Source of the DNA: CALBPI01 sp039027435
GTDB lineage: Bacteria > Pseudomonadota > Gammaproteobacteria > Steroidobacterales > Woeseiaceae
DNA length: 64,000 nucleotides
NCBI GenBank assembly: GCA_039027435.1
Contig: JBCCKF010000007.1
Coordinates: 62,001-126,000, forward strand
Direction of reading: 5' to 3'
The position numbers and the translations under genes were made by a program. Below the pieces are notes generated by a model. The model ran no database searches. It worked only from the letters and a program-made list of their open reading frames with translations, and had not been told where the DNA came from. Shown here one piece after another: positions 1-10,400 of this stretch (position 1 is the first letter of the stretch; every line of letters starts with the position of its first letter).

Positions 1-372
1 GGTGCGACCTCGGGCGAGCTCATCATCGGCACCGATCTGTTCACCACGCTGGCCGCAATACTTGGCGCCGCCGTCCCGGATGATCGTCCTATCGATGGTC
101 TCGATGTCACCGATGCGCTGCGTGGTCGGTCCTTGTCGGAGCGAACACTCCTGTGGGCGTTGGAGAACGCCGACGGTCCAGACTTCGCCTACCGACAAGG
201 AGATTGGAAATTACTGATCGACGCAGCGCTGAATCCCGTAGCACTTTATGACCTTGAGGAAGATCCGCTGGAGTTACTGGATGCCTTGCCCGCGGAGCCT
301 GAGATAGTCGAGCGACTGCTGACACAATTCAAAATGGAATATTCCGAACTTGAACCTGACTTTGGGGACTGA
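1..372 (+). CDS. Sulfatase family protein, C-terminal fragment
   Basis: Reading frame 1 is open from the first base to a TGA at 370-372, so the gene starts outside the window. The visible ~123 residues resemble the C-terminal part of type I sulfatases: a TDLFTTLAAILG-like segment, then DGLDVTDALRG, then WKLLIDAALNPVALYDLEEDP and a short alpha-helical tail. In this family these parts form the substrate-proximal C-terminal subdomain, while the catalytic formylglycine cysteine and metal ligands lie in the missing N-terminal part. A hydrolase of sulfate esters is therefore inferred from the tail only. The lipase-like gene starts 3 bases after the stop, so the two are probably co-transcribed. Confidence 0.75.
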   Translation, partial: GATSGELIIGTDLFTTLAAILGAAVPDDRPIDGLDVTDALRGRSLSERTLLWALENADGPDFAYRQGDWKLLIDAALNPVALYDLEEDPLELLDALPAEPEIVERLLTQFKMEYSELEPDFGD

Positions 373-375
373 AGC

Positions 376-1887
376 GTGAGCACACTGTTGGTCTTTGTTC
401 ATGGTTGGAGCGTCACCAATACCAACACCTACGGTGGACTGCCGGATCGCCTTCGTAACGAAGCAAAAGCCGCGGGGCTCGGAATCGAGTTTCGTCACGT
501 GTATCTCGGTCGCTACATAAGCTTCCACGATGAGGTAACACTGGCTGATGTTGCCCGTGCTTTCGACGCGGCCGTTAACGACACCCTCGGCACCGAGATC
601 GCGGCCGGAAAGCGCTTTGCTTGTATCACACACTCGACTGGCGGCCCTGTTGTACGCGAATGGTGGTCGCGCTATTGGAGCAAGCAATCGGCAAGCGTCG
701 AATGTCCAATGAGTCACCTCATCATGCTCGCGCCGGCGAACTTTGGTTCAGCGCTCGCCCAAATCGGCAAGGCGCGCCTCGGTCGGCTCAAGAGCTGGTT
801 CAACGGCGTGGAGCCTGGAACCGGCGTCCTCGACTGGCTCGAACTCGGCAGTCGCTCCGCGTGGGCGCTCAACACGGAATGGATCAGGAGCGGCGCTCGC
901 AAGATGATCAATCAGGGCGCCTACCCGTTCGTACTGACCGGACAAACCATTGATCGAAAATTCTACGACCATCTGAATTCGTACACCGGCGAAACCGGCT
1001 CTGACGGTGTAGTTCGCGTCGCAGCTGCGAATATGAATGCGCGCTACATCCGGTTCGAACAGGAAGCACCGAGAACATCAAAGGGCAAGTTGGTTGCCCC
1101 AATGCTCGAACCAACAGAAGTAAAGACCTCACCCACAACCGCAATGCGTATCGTGCGCGGTGCGGCTCATAGCGGCAGCGACAAAGGCATCATGCGCAGT
1201 GTTTATCGCCCAGAGAATCACCCGCGCGGCAAAGACGTCACCGACAGCATCCTCCAGTGCCTCGCCGTTACCGATAAGGAAGCGTACAAAGCGCTCACCG
1301 CCGATCATGCACAGCAGAGCACTACGGTTCAGAAAGAGGAGCAAATCGAGGTCGAGGAGCGCTTGCTACTGCGTGATCCGGTCTTCGTCCACGACCGCTA
1401 CAGCATGGTGATTTTCCGGATTACGGATGATCAGGATTATCCCGTTAATGACTTCGATCTGTTGATCACAGCGGGCACCGAGGGCGATCCCAATCGCCTA
1501 CCCTCAGGTTTCCTGGTCGATCGCCAGCAGAACCGGCGCTCACGCAATACGGTGACACTGTATTTCAACTACGACGTGATGATAGGCACGCCTGAGATTC
1601 GCCACGACGGGCGTGTCATTCGCGACGCCTCCGATGGCGCCGGTTGTCTCGGTTTCCGTATCGACGCACGGCCAACCGATGGCTTCGTTCACTATCTGCC
1701 CTGCGAGGCGAAGGCGGACGCTGAAAAGTTGAAGCAGGTCCTCCAGCCCAACCAGACGACGCTGATCGATATCCAATTGTCTCGAGTGGTTCACAAGCCG
1801 GTGTTTGAGATCGACAAGACGAAGACCTCCCCTGCCGAAACCCGAGATTTCAAGCGCATTAAGCCCGGTAAAGCCGTTCTGGACTAA
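376..1887 (+). CDS. Alpha/beta-hydrolase, lipase-like
   Basis: A 503-residue protein starting at GTG, 3 bases after the sulfatase stop. The N-terminus has a beta strand ending in an HGW oxyanion-hole motif (residues 9-11). A nucleophile elbow THSTGG follows, with Ser87 as the likely catalytic serine; the usual first Gly of GxSxG is replaced by Thr. The sequence then fits a lid and C-terminal alpha/beta-hydrolase region to about residue 300. The last ~180 residues look like a separate beta-rich domain that I cannot name. No signal peptide is visible. It resembles phospholipase or triacylglycerol-lipase-like effectors, but the substrate cannot be told from sequence. Confidence 0.7.
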   Translation: MSTLLVFVHGWSVTNTNTYGGLPDRLRNEAKAAGLGIEFRHVYLGRYISFHDEVTLADVARAFDAAVNDTLGTEIAAGKRFACITHSTGGPVVREWWSRYWSKQSASVECPMSHLIMLAPANFGSALAQIGKARLGRLKSWFNGVEPGTGVLDWLELGSRSAWALNTEWIRSGARKMINQGAYPFVLTGQTIDRKFYDHLNSYTGETGSDGVVRVAAANMNARYIRFEQEAPRTSKGKLVAPMLEPTEVKTSPTTAMRIVRGAAHSGSDKGIMRSVYRPENHPRGKDVTDSILQCLAVTDKEAYKALTADHAQQSTTVQKEEQIEVEERLLLRDPVFVHDRYSMVIFRITDDQDYPVNDFDLLITAGTEGDPNRLPSGFLVDRQQNRRSRNTVTLYFNYDVMIGTPEIRHDGRVIRDASDGAGCLGFRIDARPTDGFVHYLPCEAKADAEKLKQVLQPNQTTLIDIQLSRVVHKPVFEIDKTKTSPAETRDFKRIKPGKAVLD

Positions 1888-1916
1888 AAAACCCTGATGA
1901 ACGTGACCGGTTTTTT
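1886..1916 (+). terminator. Weak intrinsic terminator
   Basis: AAAAAACC and GGTTTTTT flank a 15-base loop immediately after the lipase stop codon and end in six T. The stem is A/T-rich, so termination may be leaky. Confidence 0.45.
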
Positions 1917-1964
1917 CGCCGGTTGCTGCTTCCCCCTATGAGGCACATAGATTGGGAGGCCATC

Positions 1965-3956
1965 ATGACAATAACGAAGACCAACCCGGCGCTGCGACCA
2001 GCGCTGAGCATTCTTGGGGCGGCGGTACTGACCGCCTGTGGCGGAGGCGGCGGTGGTGGTGGCGGCAATGCCCCGGTCGCCGGCAATCCACCGACGGTTT
2101 CGACCACACGCCAAATCATCGTGAGCGCAGGTGACGCAGTAACGCTGAGTGCGTCGGCGACCGATCCCGATGGCGACACCATCAGCTACCGCTGGACACA
2201 GAACAGCGGCGCGACGGTCGCCAATTCCAGCGGATTCAACACAGCAGATGCGAGCTTCACCGCCAATTCGGACGTCGATACGCTCGAGTTCTCGGTAACC
2301 GCAAGTGCCGGTGGTCAATCCGACACCGAAGTGGTCTACGTGATCATTGTTGAAGACGTCAATACCGCTGTGTTTGTCGATGCAGACGCTGGCGGCACAC
2401 CGGATGGTTCGATCGACAACCCGTTTACCGACTTGCGAGCGGCCATGGAGAGCGCGACAGACGAGGCAGATTTCTACGTTCGTACACCCGCGTCCGGCGC
2501 GCGGTACCGAATCAACGCAGATGGGGTACAGCGGACCGTCTTGACTCATGGTCAAAGTGTATACGGCGCTTACGGTGCCGACTGGGTGCGAGATGTCGAA
2601 TTAAACAAGACGCCAATCGATTCTGTGGGAATTGGGCTATACCACTTCTTTGGAAATGCACCGACTGTAATCTCTGGTCTTGACCTCGATATTGAAGCTA
2701 CAGAGGTTGGCGTAAGCTCCGCGACCCTTTACGGCATTCTCAGTGTTGGCAATACGGAGAGCTATATTGTCGAAGACTCGAGCATTGTCGTCGAAAGCGC
2801 CGATGCACGCATGAACACCTCATCATTCGCATTAGCCTCAGGAATTTACGTAACGCGAACGACCACTGCGGCAGTGCGCAATACCACTATCGTGGTGGGC
2901 GATGCAGGTGACACTCAGGACCGCGGCAGTCGCGTGACCGGTGTGGGTCGCGATGGCTTACCTGGCGTTGATGCGAGAGTCGGCGACAACCAAACGGGCG
3001 GTGCGCCCGGCGCCTCCACCGGCGGAGGATGGAATGGTGGACGCGGTGGTGACGCAGGTACGACTTCTTTCGAACCCGGCGACGGTGGCTCGCGTGGCTC
3101 CGGGCGAAGCTCTCCGGTAGTGGTCCGGGGCGGTTCTGGAGGCGCACTGGGCGCCGACTCATTAGGCAGTCGCAATGCCGGCGATGGTGCCAACGGTGAC
3201 GACGGACCGCGAGGACCATCGGGGGATGGCGGCAACGGCCGTGGTGACATCAATCAGGGTGGAGAATTCGCCAAGTCAGTCGGTGGACTAGGAAGCGATG
3301 GCTGGGCCGGTGGCGGCGGTGGCGGCGGCGGCGGCGGCGGTGCGGGCGCTGCCGGAGTCAATGGCGGTGCTGGTGGCGGTGGCGGCGAAGGTGGCGACGG
3401 CGGCGAAGGTGGTTTTGGTGGGCTTCAGGGCAATCCATCCATCGGAATCCACTTTGGCCAAGTCACCACCAGTGAAATCGTCAACAACACAATTACGACC
3501 GGTAGTGGCGGCACTGGCGGTCGGGGTGGTCTAGGAGCAGCCGGTGGCGACGGCGGTGCCGGCGGTGCAGGTGTCGCTGGTACCAACGGTCTGGGTGACA
3601 ACGACGGCGGCCGAGGTGGCGATGGCGGCTCCGGTGGTACCGGCGGTACCGGCGGATTCGGCGGCAGCGGCGGTGGTGGTCCATCGTATGGCATCTTCTT
3701 CGGTACCGGCTCGGGCGGCGACGTCCGCGGCAACACCATTACCACCGGCGACGGCGGCACTGGAGGCGCAGCAAGAGTGCAAGCTGACGTCAGTAGCGCT
3801 GGCCAAGGTGGGTGGAGCGTGGGCATTTTCGATGCCGACACCAACGACGGGATTGCGATCACCCAATCGAACAATACGTTCACCATCGGTGCGCCCGGTG
3901 CAGATGGTGCGCCGTCGACCGGTACGGGCGTCGCGATGCCGACCAATCTGCCATAG
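1965..3956 (+). CDS. Gly-rich lipoprotein with PKD-like and beta-helix regions
   Basis: The start chosen is ATG 1965, preceded by GGGAGG at a good distance; an upstream in-frame TTG is not needed. The product has ~663 residues: a signal peptide ending in lipobox LTAC, so Cys is lipidated, then a run of nine Gly. Next comes a cadherin/PKD-like Ig fold (DPDGDTISYRW) at about 35-110. A segment typical of right-handed beta-helix surface proteins (VFVDADAGGTPDGSIDNPFTDLR) follows. The C-terminal half carries long glycine tracts inserted between beta-helix-like turns. It is probably an outer-surface lipoprotein. The kinase and ECF sigma genes follow in the same direction. The lipoprotein at 54332-56734 begins with the same lipobox and poly-Gly layout. 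Confidence 0.8.
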   Translation: MTITKTNPALRPALSILGAAVLTACGGGGGGGGGNAPVAGNPPTVSTTRQIIVSAGDAVTLSASATDPDGDTISYRWTQNSGATVANSSGFNTADASFTANSDVDTLEFSVTASAGGQSDTEVVYVIIVEDVNTAVFVDADAGGTPDGSIDNPFTDLRAAMESATDEADFYVRTPASGARYRINADGVQRTVLTHGQSVYGAYGADWVRDVELNKTPIDSVGIGLYHFFGNAPTVISGLDLDIEATEVGVSSATLYGILSVGNTESYIVEDSSIVVESADARMNTSSFALASGIYVTRTTTAAVRNTTIVVGDAGDTQDRGSRVTGVGRDGLPGVDARVGDNQTGGAPGASTGGGWNGGRGGDAGTTSFEPGDGGSRGSGRSSPVVVRGGSGGALGADSLGSRNAGDGANGDDGPRGPSGDGGNGRGDINQGGEFAKSVGGLGSDGWAGGGGGGGGGGGAGAAGVNGGAGGGGGEGGDGGEGGFGGLQGNPSIGIHFGQVTTSEIVNNTITTGSGGTGGRGGLGAAGGDGGAGGAGVAGTNGLGDNDGGRGGDGGSGGTGGTGGFGGSGGGGPSYGIFFGTGSGGDVRGNTITTGDGGTGGAARVQADVSSAGQGGWSVGIFDADTNDGIAITQSNNTFTIGAPGADGAPSTGTGVAMPTNLP

Positions 3957-4043
3957 TTACTCCTCAACGTTGGCCACACGGAATGGCCGACCCAAGCAAT
4001 GGGTCGGCCGTTCAAGCAGAATAGCGGCAAGAGGGGGACACCG

Positions 4044-6851
4044 ATGACTCGTGACGAAAAAAGATGGCGGCTGCTCAATGATCTGCTCGCCGAAGCATTG
4101 GAACAACCAGCAGAGCAACGACAGGCCTGGATCAAGCAGGCAAGCGACGGCGATGCGTCGCTCGAAGCAGAACTGCGTGAGCTGCTGAAGTATGACGCGG
4201 AAGCGACCGGTGATCTTCACGCGTCGATTGCGAGCGCCTCGGCACGCGCGACCGACACGCTGATCGGCAACGCGATCGGCCCCTACCGCATCACGGACCG
4301 TATCGCAGAAGGCGGCATGGGTGTGGTCTACGCAGGAGAGCGTGAGGGTTCAGATTTCGAACAACGTGTTGCCGTCAAGGTGATGCACAGTCACCAACTG
4401 GATGAAGTGGCTACCGCACGATTCGTCGCCGAACGACGTATTCTGGCTGCGCTCAACCATCCCAATATCGCCGGTCTGATCGATGGCGGTATGACCGACG
4501 AAGGGCTGCCCTACATCGTCATGGAGTACGTCGACGGGGAGAGCATCGCTGACTACTGCAAACGCGAGACGGTCGATAACGAGCGCATCATTCAGCTGGT
4601 CATCGATGTCTGTGGCGCGCTGCAGTACGCGCACAACCAACTCGTCATCCACCGCGACATCAAGCCCAGCAATATCCTCGTCGACAAGAACGGTACGCCA
4701 CGCCTGCTCGACTTTGGCATCGCCAAGCTGATGGAGCCGGATGGCACCGGCGGTAAACAGACCCGACCGGAGTGGCGTGCGGTAACGCCGCTCTACGCAA
4801 GTCCCGAGCAGTTGGGAAACCAGCCGGTGAGCACAGCCGCCGACGTGTATGGCGTCGGCTTGCTCTTGTATCGACTGCTCACGGGGCGCTTGCCCTATTC
4901 GCCGACCAGCGATCACCCACGCGACGTCGAAAGCGCGATCATCTCATCACCAGCCGAGCTACCCAGTAGTGCAGTGACGCGGGCGGACGGCACTGCGTCG
5001 GCTCAATGGGCGCAGCGACAACGGCGCGCACTTCGCGGTGATCTCGACACCATTTTGCTGAAGGCACTGCGCAAAGAACCTCAGCGACGCTATGCAACCA
5101 TCGAAGCATTGGCCGACGACCTGCAACGCTACCTCGATCAAATGCCCATTCGTGCAAGGCGCGATACGCTCGCTTATCGCGCGCGCAAATTTGTTGCACG
5201 TAACCGACTGCCGGTCGCACTGGTCAGTTTGCTCGTCGTCTCCGCCATCGGCCTGACCACGTTTTACACCAAACGCCTGGAGACCGAACGCGCAGTCGCG
5301 CAACAAACGGCAGATTTTCTGACCGATTTATTTGTGGATGCCAACCCGTACCGGCGTAGTCGTGACGGACTGACAGTTGCCGAATTGGTTAACGTCGGGG
5401 CAGAACAAGTTCAGGCTAAGGAATCGCTGGATCCGATCGTTCGCGCAAGACTCCAAAGCACCATCGCGACGGTATTCAACTACGTCGGTGAAAGCGAGAA
5501 GTCGGAGGATCTCCTCAACCAGGCCATACCGCTATTCGAGGCGGCTGGCGAAAACGGAGATCTCGGCAAAGCTGTCGGCGCGCTGGCCAGAGTCCGCCAA
5601 CTCCAGGGGCGGTACGACGACGGACTGGCTTTGCTCGACCGTGCCGACGCGCTGTTCTCCGCCGAATTCGGTGCTCGTTCGCTTGAGGTAGCAGGTACCG
5701 CCTGCGCAAGAGGCTACATGAGCTACCGGGCGGGCTATTACGACATGACGCTCGAGAGCTCTTTGAGAGCATTGAGTATTTATGAGGAATTACTCCCCGC
5801 CAGTGACTACCAATTTCACTGTCCATTCACGACGCTATCTACCTACTACCAAATTACCGGTCAGGCCCAAAAAGCGATTGAGTACGAGTCACGTGCCCTG
5901 GAGCTAACGACAGAAGAGTTTGGACCTAACGACCCAAGAAACGCAGGATCACTCTACGGAATTGGCATTATTTTGACCGACTTGGGTCGGTACCGCGAAG
6001 CAATGGAGCATTACGAGCGGGCTTACGACATTTGGTACACCGTCAGCGAAGGTAAATCTGCGCAACTACCACTCGTCCTCTACGGGATGGCGCATGTCAC
6101 CGGAAAGCTCGGCGATTTCGCGAAGTCACACCGTCGATTCAAAGAGCTCGTCGAGCTCCAGATCGAACGAAGCGGCGACACCCACGATACAGTCGCCTAC
6201 TGGCTCAACGGACATGGCGACATGCTCGCGAACATTGGCGCTACCGAACTCGCAAATGCAGCGCTGACGCGTGCCATGTCGATCTACGAGACTAACGAAA
6301 AACCGGAAGGCCACTTCGACCGGAGCGTCACCCTCGTAGGACTGGGAAAGGTCGCTCGTGATCGCGGTGATCTCGCAACCGCTGAGGAGTTAATGAAAGA
6401 AGGTCTTCGTATTCGCGAGAGTACGATTGGCGTTGACAACACCTTCACACAACTCGCACGTATCGACTTGGCCCATGTCTTCTTCCGGCAAGGCAGACTC
6501 ACCGACGCCCGTACGGAGTTCGACGCAGCGCTCGCGATTCTTGAGAAAAAAGGACAGAGCAACCACCCGACAGCGGCGCAAGCCCTGACCGGACTTGCTC
6601 GGGTTGCGCTTGCCGAGGGCGATTACGGAGTCGCCAATGATCTGCTGGCGCGATCTATCGAAATGACCCAAACATCGATAGGGCGTGACCACCTCGACAA
6701 TCTGGACCGAAGACTTCTCATCGCCGATGCCATCGAAGGCGCGGGCGACCCAGACCGCGCCAAGCAGATACGAGCGAGTGCTACGGCACAGCGCGAAGCA
6801 ATCATGAACGATTGGCTCGCATCACTTGAGGAGCGCGGCTCCGACTCCTGA
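4044..6851 (+). CDS. Membrane serine/threonine kinase with TPR domain
   Basis: ATG 4044 is preceded by a GGGG Shine-Dalgarno stretch and gives ~935 residues. After an N-terminal helical region (about 1-70) there is a complete Hanks-type kinase domain: glycine loop AEGGMGVVY, VAVKVM lysine, HRDIKPSN near 203 and DFGIA near 222, so it should be active. One membrane segment at about 388-408 places the kinase in the cytoplasm. The remaining ~520 residues are TPR-like helical repeats, predicted periplasmic. The gene follows a lipoprotein and precedes an ECF sigma gene. Kinases of this architecture commonly accompany such sigma factors, so phosphorylation-linked signalling to the sigma factor is the likely role. 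Confidence 0.9.
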   Translation: MTRDEKRWRLLNDLLAEALEQPAEQRQAWIKQASDGDASLEAELRELLKYDAEATGDLHASIASASARATDTLIGNAIGPYRITDRIAEGGMGVVYAGEREGSDFEQRVAVKVMHSHQLDEVATARFVAERRILAALNHPNIAGLIDGGMTDEGLPYIVMEYVDGESIADYCKRETVDNERIIQLVIDVCGALQYAHNQLVIHRDIKPSNILVDKNGTPRLLDFGIAKLMEPDGTGGKQTRPEWRAVTPLYASPEQLGNQPVSTAADVYGVGLLLYRLLTGRLPYSPTSDHPRDVESAIISSPAELPSSAVTRADGTASAQWAQRQRRALRGDLDTILLKALRKEPQRRYATIEALADDLQRYLDQMPIRARRDTLAYRARKFVARNRLPVALVSLLVVSAIGLTTFYTKRLETERAVAQQTADFLTDLFVDANPYRRSRDGLTVAELVNVGAEQVQAKESLDPIVRARLQSTIATVFNYVGESEKSEDLLNQAIPLFEAAGENGDLGKAVGALARVRQLQGRYDDGLALLDRADALFSAEFGARSLEVAGTACARGYMSYRAGYYDMTLESSLRALSIYEELLPASDYQFHCPFTTLSTYYQITGQAQKAIEYESRALELTTEEFGPNDPRNAGSLYGIGIILTDLGRYREAMEHYERAYDIWYTVSEGKSAQLPLVLYGMAHVTGKLGDFAKSHRRFKELVELQIERSGDTHDTVAYWLNGHGDMLANIGATELANAALTRAMSIYETNEKPEGHFDRSVTLVGLGKVARDRGDLATAEELMKEGLRIRESTIGVDNTFTQLARIDLAHVFFRQGRLTDARTEFDAALAILEKKGQSNHPTAAQALTGLARVALAEGDYGVANDLLARSIEMTQTSIGRDHLDNLDRRLLIADAIEGAGDPDRAKQIRASATAQREAIMNDWLASLEERGSDS

Positions 6852-6873
6852 GTTTCGAAGTTCAAAGCGTCGA

Positions 6874-6903
6874 CCCTGTCAGCGAACTTCGTTGACAGGG
6901 TTT
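6874..6903 (+). terminator. Hairpin, possible terminator after kinase gene
   Basis: CCCTGTCA (6874-6881) pairs perfectly with TGACAGGG (6893-6900), followed by only three T. It could stop transcription or act as a processing hairpin ahead of the sigma gene. The 3' arm begins with TTGACA, so it may also serve as a -35 box for the sigma gene. Confidence 0.5.
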
Positions 6904-6918
6904 GCTACGATTTGACAC

Positions 6919-7485
6919 ATGTCCACGGGGGAAGACATTACACAGTTGCTCAATCGCTGGTCAGACGGCGATGAGAACGCACGCGATGCAGTGACTCCGA
7001 TGATCTACGATGAGCTCAAGCGCATCGCAGAAAATGTCTTCCGTCGCGAGCGCTCCCGGCAAACCCTACAGCCCACAGCACTCGTGCATGAGGCCTATGA
7101 AAAACTTGTAGGTGTCGACGTTGAATGGGAAAACCGTGCCCATTTTTTTGCACTGGCTGCCCGCATGATGCGGCGCTTGTTGGTGAATCATGCCAACAGC
7201 CGTGCCGCACAAAAACGCGGCGGTGATGCACTACGAGTGACGCTCACTGAGGCAATGCTCGCCGCGGATGAAGCAGAGGACGATGTGCTGGCTCTGGACG
7301 AAGCACTCACACAACTGGCAGCCATGGACGAGCGCAAAGCCAATGTCCTCGAGCTGCACTACTTCGGTGGACTGACGCAGCCAGAGATCGGCCGCGTCCT
7401 CGACGCATCAGAATCTACTATTCGACGCGAGTTCAAGCTCGCGCGGATTTGGCTTAAGAAACTTCTAGACAGCGATTCGAGATAG
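6919..7485 (+). CDS. ECF-type RNA polymerase sigma factor
   Basis: A 188-residue protein with the layout of the ECF subfamily that partners serine/threonine kinases: ITQLLNRWSDGDENA at the N-terminus, region 2 around LKRIAENVFRRER and AHFFALAARMMRRLLVNHA, and region 4 near 135-185 with LTQPEIGRVLDASESTIRREFKLARIWL as the helix-turn-helix that reads the -35 element. No anti-sigma gene lies beside it; the upstream TPR kinase is the probable regulator. The paralogue at 53701-54261 has the same length and context. I expect it to direct transcription of a small envelope-related regulon, possibly including the upstream lipoprotein. Confidence 0.92.
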   Translation: MSTGEDITQLLNRWSDGDENARDAVTPMIYDELKRIAENVFRRERSRQTLQPTALVHEAYEKLVGVDVEWENRAHFFALAARMMRRLLVNHANSRAAQKRGGDALRVTLTEAMLAADEAEDDVLALDEALTQLAAMDERKANVLELHYFGGLTQPEIGRVLDASESTIRREFKLARIWLKKLLDSDSR

Positions 7486-7499
7486 CTTGCCTCGATTGA

Positions 7500-10400
7500 T
7501 TACCGAGCTAACCCTGCACTCAGATCATCCAGCGAGCTATTTGGTGGCATTGGATAACCCTCCTCTGCGAGTTTGATCGCTGCAGCAAGCTCGTCTTCGT
7601 TGGCTTTGGAAATAGATCTGGATTGCGGATCAAGAGTAAGCACCCGTGCGAGAGCCGTGACACGTTCCTCCCGGTCATTGCTCATCATCGCGATAAACGC
7701 ATGGTTGTAAGCCATGTAAGGTTGATAAACCGCAGAGGTTCGCGCAAACCCAACAGTAAAATACCGATACTGTTCATCCCCGCTCTCCTCAAACAGGATT
7801 CGTCCAACCTCTGAAAGAACGTATCTCGGGTAAATCCACTGTTCATCGCTCCAAGGAACATCGGCAGCGGCACGTCTGAGCAAGTCAATGGCGTCGTCGT
7901 GCATCCCCTCGAATGCGCTGATTACCGCTTTTGTGACGAACTCGGAAAAATACACTCCATCTTTGGTCGGATTCTTGGCAAATTCCTGAAGGTTGGCGGT
8001 CTGAAGACTCTCGAGATAGTCCTCCAAACGTGCAGAGTCGTTTTCTTTCATGGAAGCAATTGCATAGAACGGCAGGAACATTCCGAGATCGAAGTAGTCC
8101 GTGGCCGAATCAAGGAGCAGTCTCGCCTCTTTATATTCTCGGCGATTGATAGCAACCATCGCCTCCGTCATAGATACGCCAAAGCTCCGGATAGTCGAAT
8201 CCGGTTCGTTGGGTCCGACAGGCAAACGCGTTCTGACATAGGTTGGCGCTGCAACCAGGTTTCCGTGACGATTTGTCTCGCCAGTTCCCAATCGAATCGT
8301 CGGCTCGCGTGAATCGAGCGACTCCATCAAGGCAACTACGTCTGAATCAGGTCCATTGCGATCTAAGACGGCCGACAGCAAGCTATATCTGACGGCGGCG
8401 TTCAGGCGTTCTTTTCCGTCAACGTCTTCGGCCGTCTCGAAAGACCATCGCAAATGCAAATCCGTCTCCATGTTTGCCGCACGATTTGCTACCAAGAGAC
8501 CATCCCAGACAACGGCTGAATCCAGCACATCAGTCGCGCCATCCGCGACAGCCTTAGCAACATCCTCCTGGTCGGTAATCAGGGCCAGTCCAATAACGTC
8601 AAGACGCGGTCGCCTGCTGTTGTAAGCGCGAATGTTCTGGAGTGACTGTTTGATCGCCTCTTCATAATCAGCCTCGATCAACGCAAGATGCGCCTCGCTG
8701 AGAATCGCCTTATATGACCCCGATTGATAACTGGCGGACAGACGATACAGTGGAATCGCAAGATCATAGTGACCTGCCATGAACAGAGCGATACCGGCAT
8801 CGTGCGCGGCGTTAGCAAGGCTAACGCGACTCGTAGAATTCTCATCCGCAAACCCAGGGTACCGCTGAAAAACCTCAAGAGCTTCGTTCGATCTTTGTTC
8901 TCTGATGTGTTCCAGTGCTTTGGTTTCATACGGCATCCACTCCATGGAGCCGGACTCGATCACCTCATCGAAAATGCTATTCGCTGCTTCCTCTTCATTG
9001 TTCAAGAGGTAGATACCACCAATCACGCTGGCGCGATAAGCACTACCCTTAAAGCGGTGCTCGGTTTTTTTTGCCATATCCAAAAGCCAGACTCGGCCTT
9101 CGTCAGAGCCGTTAAAGAGACTCTTTAGGTTGTACAGGCACCTAATGCCCGAGTTGCTACGCTCCACGCAGTTAAGATTTGCGACCGCCTGAAAGTGGCT
9201 GTCGCCGCCTTGTACTGGGCCAGGTGGCATAGGCCAATCATTGACATACGTCAGGAGTAGTTTTGTTGCTCTCGGGTACTCCGAGTATCTGTGGAATGCC
9301 CAGTCCGGATTAAGTGAGTATCCCAGAGAATCGGCGCTTAAGCCTTCGTTCGTGATGATGCCATCTCGCATCAACTGATGGCGCCGTCGTTGGAAGCTGA
9401 CCTGCTCAGCACCACGCTTCTTCTGTGCCTCAGCGCCAGTAACCGTCGAGGCCATTATCAGATATGAGGGATGCCCTGCCATCAAGGGTTCGAAATAATT
9501 GGCTGCGGCGATTGAATAGTCCGGTCTGCCTTGTGGCCGATGCCAGCGAGATATCTCGAGATAGATCTGGCCGACGATCTGGGCGCGAAGCGTATCGGTA
9601 ACATCCAATAGCCTCGGTCCAAGCAGCGAACCCGGGGGAGTCTCTTCATCGCGATCGCTCGTTTTTGCGTGCCGCAGAGTTAGCTCTGCGATCTCGTATG
9701 CGTCTGGCTCTTCGTCGGTTACAGACTTGGATGCCTGTAGGGTCTGCATCGAAAACCGGTCGATTGGCAGTAGAACATCGGCAGCCACCTTAACCACGTA
9801 GGGAGAGAAGCTCTGCCAGACAAACTCGTCCAGCATTGCGGTGTAGACCATTAGGCCCCACGTGGCATTCTCATCGTAGGAAGCTCGGGCTAAATCGATG
9901 TCCTCAGCACCGTCATATTGATACCGAAGTCTCTCACTTTCGATTCTCGCGATTGTCGCAAGCAACGGTGATTCTATATTGCTAAGTTCATCCTGAAGCG
10001 CATCGAGGTCGCCATTCAAGAAGGCTACAAATGCTCGCTCTTCGGGCGTCTTTGGGTCGGGAATCAACGCAACAGCTACCGGGCGTCTGTTCGAGTAAAA
10101 GAGTGCTCTCGCATACAACAAGCGCCAGTGTGCAGACTCATCAGTGACGCCACCTAACAGCACGAGTGAACGCTCGAACATCATGTCACGAGGTCTGTCG
10201 ATGATTCGGCGTGAGCTAAGCACACCCATGAACTGTAGGTAATGAGCTGCCAAGAGGTCGTTCTCCGGACTCGCAAAGCTGGCAACGTCTTCGGGAAAGT
10301 CGACGACATCAGCGTCGATGCTGAAAACTTTGGGCCACGCGAGTTCGCCAGCAATGCGCTCGGCGACCTGGGGTGCTATATCGTTGAATCGAAAGTAGGG

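Noticed and set aside
3425..4135. Proline-rich antisense frame opposite the Gly-rich lipoprotein
   Set aside because: It is the reverse of glycine codons, has no ribosome site and is overlapped by the well-supported lipoprotein and kinase genes.
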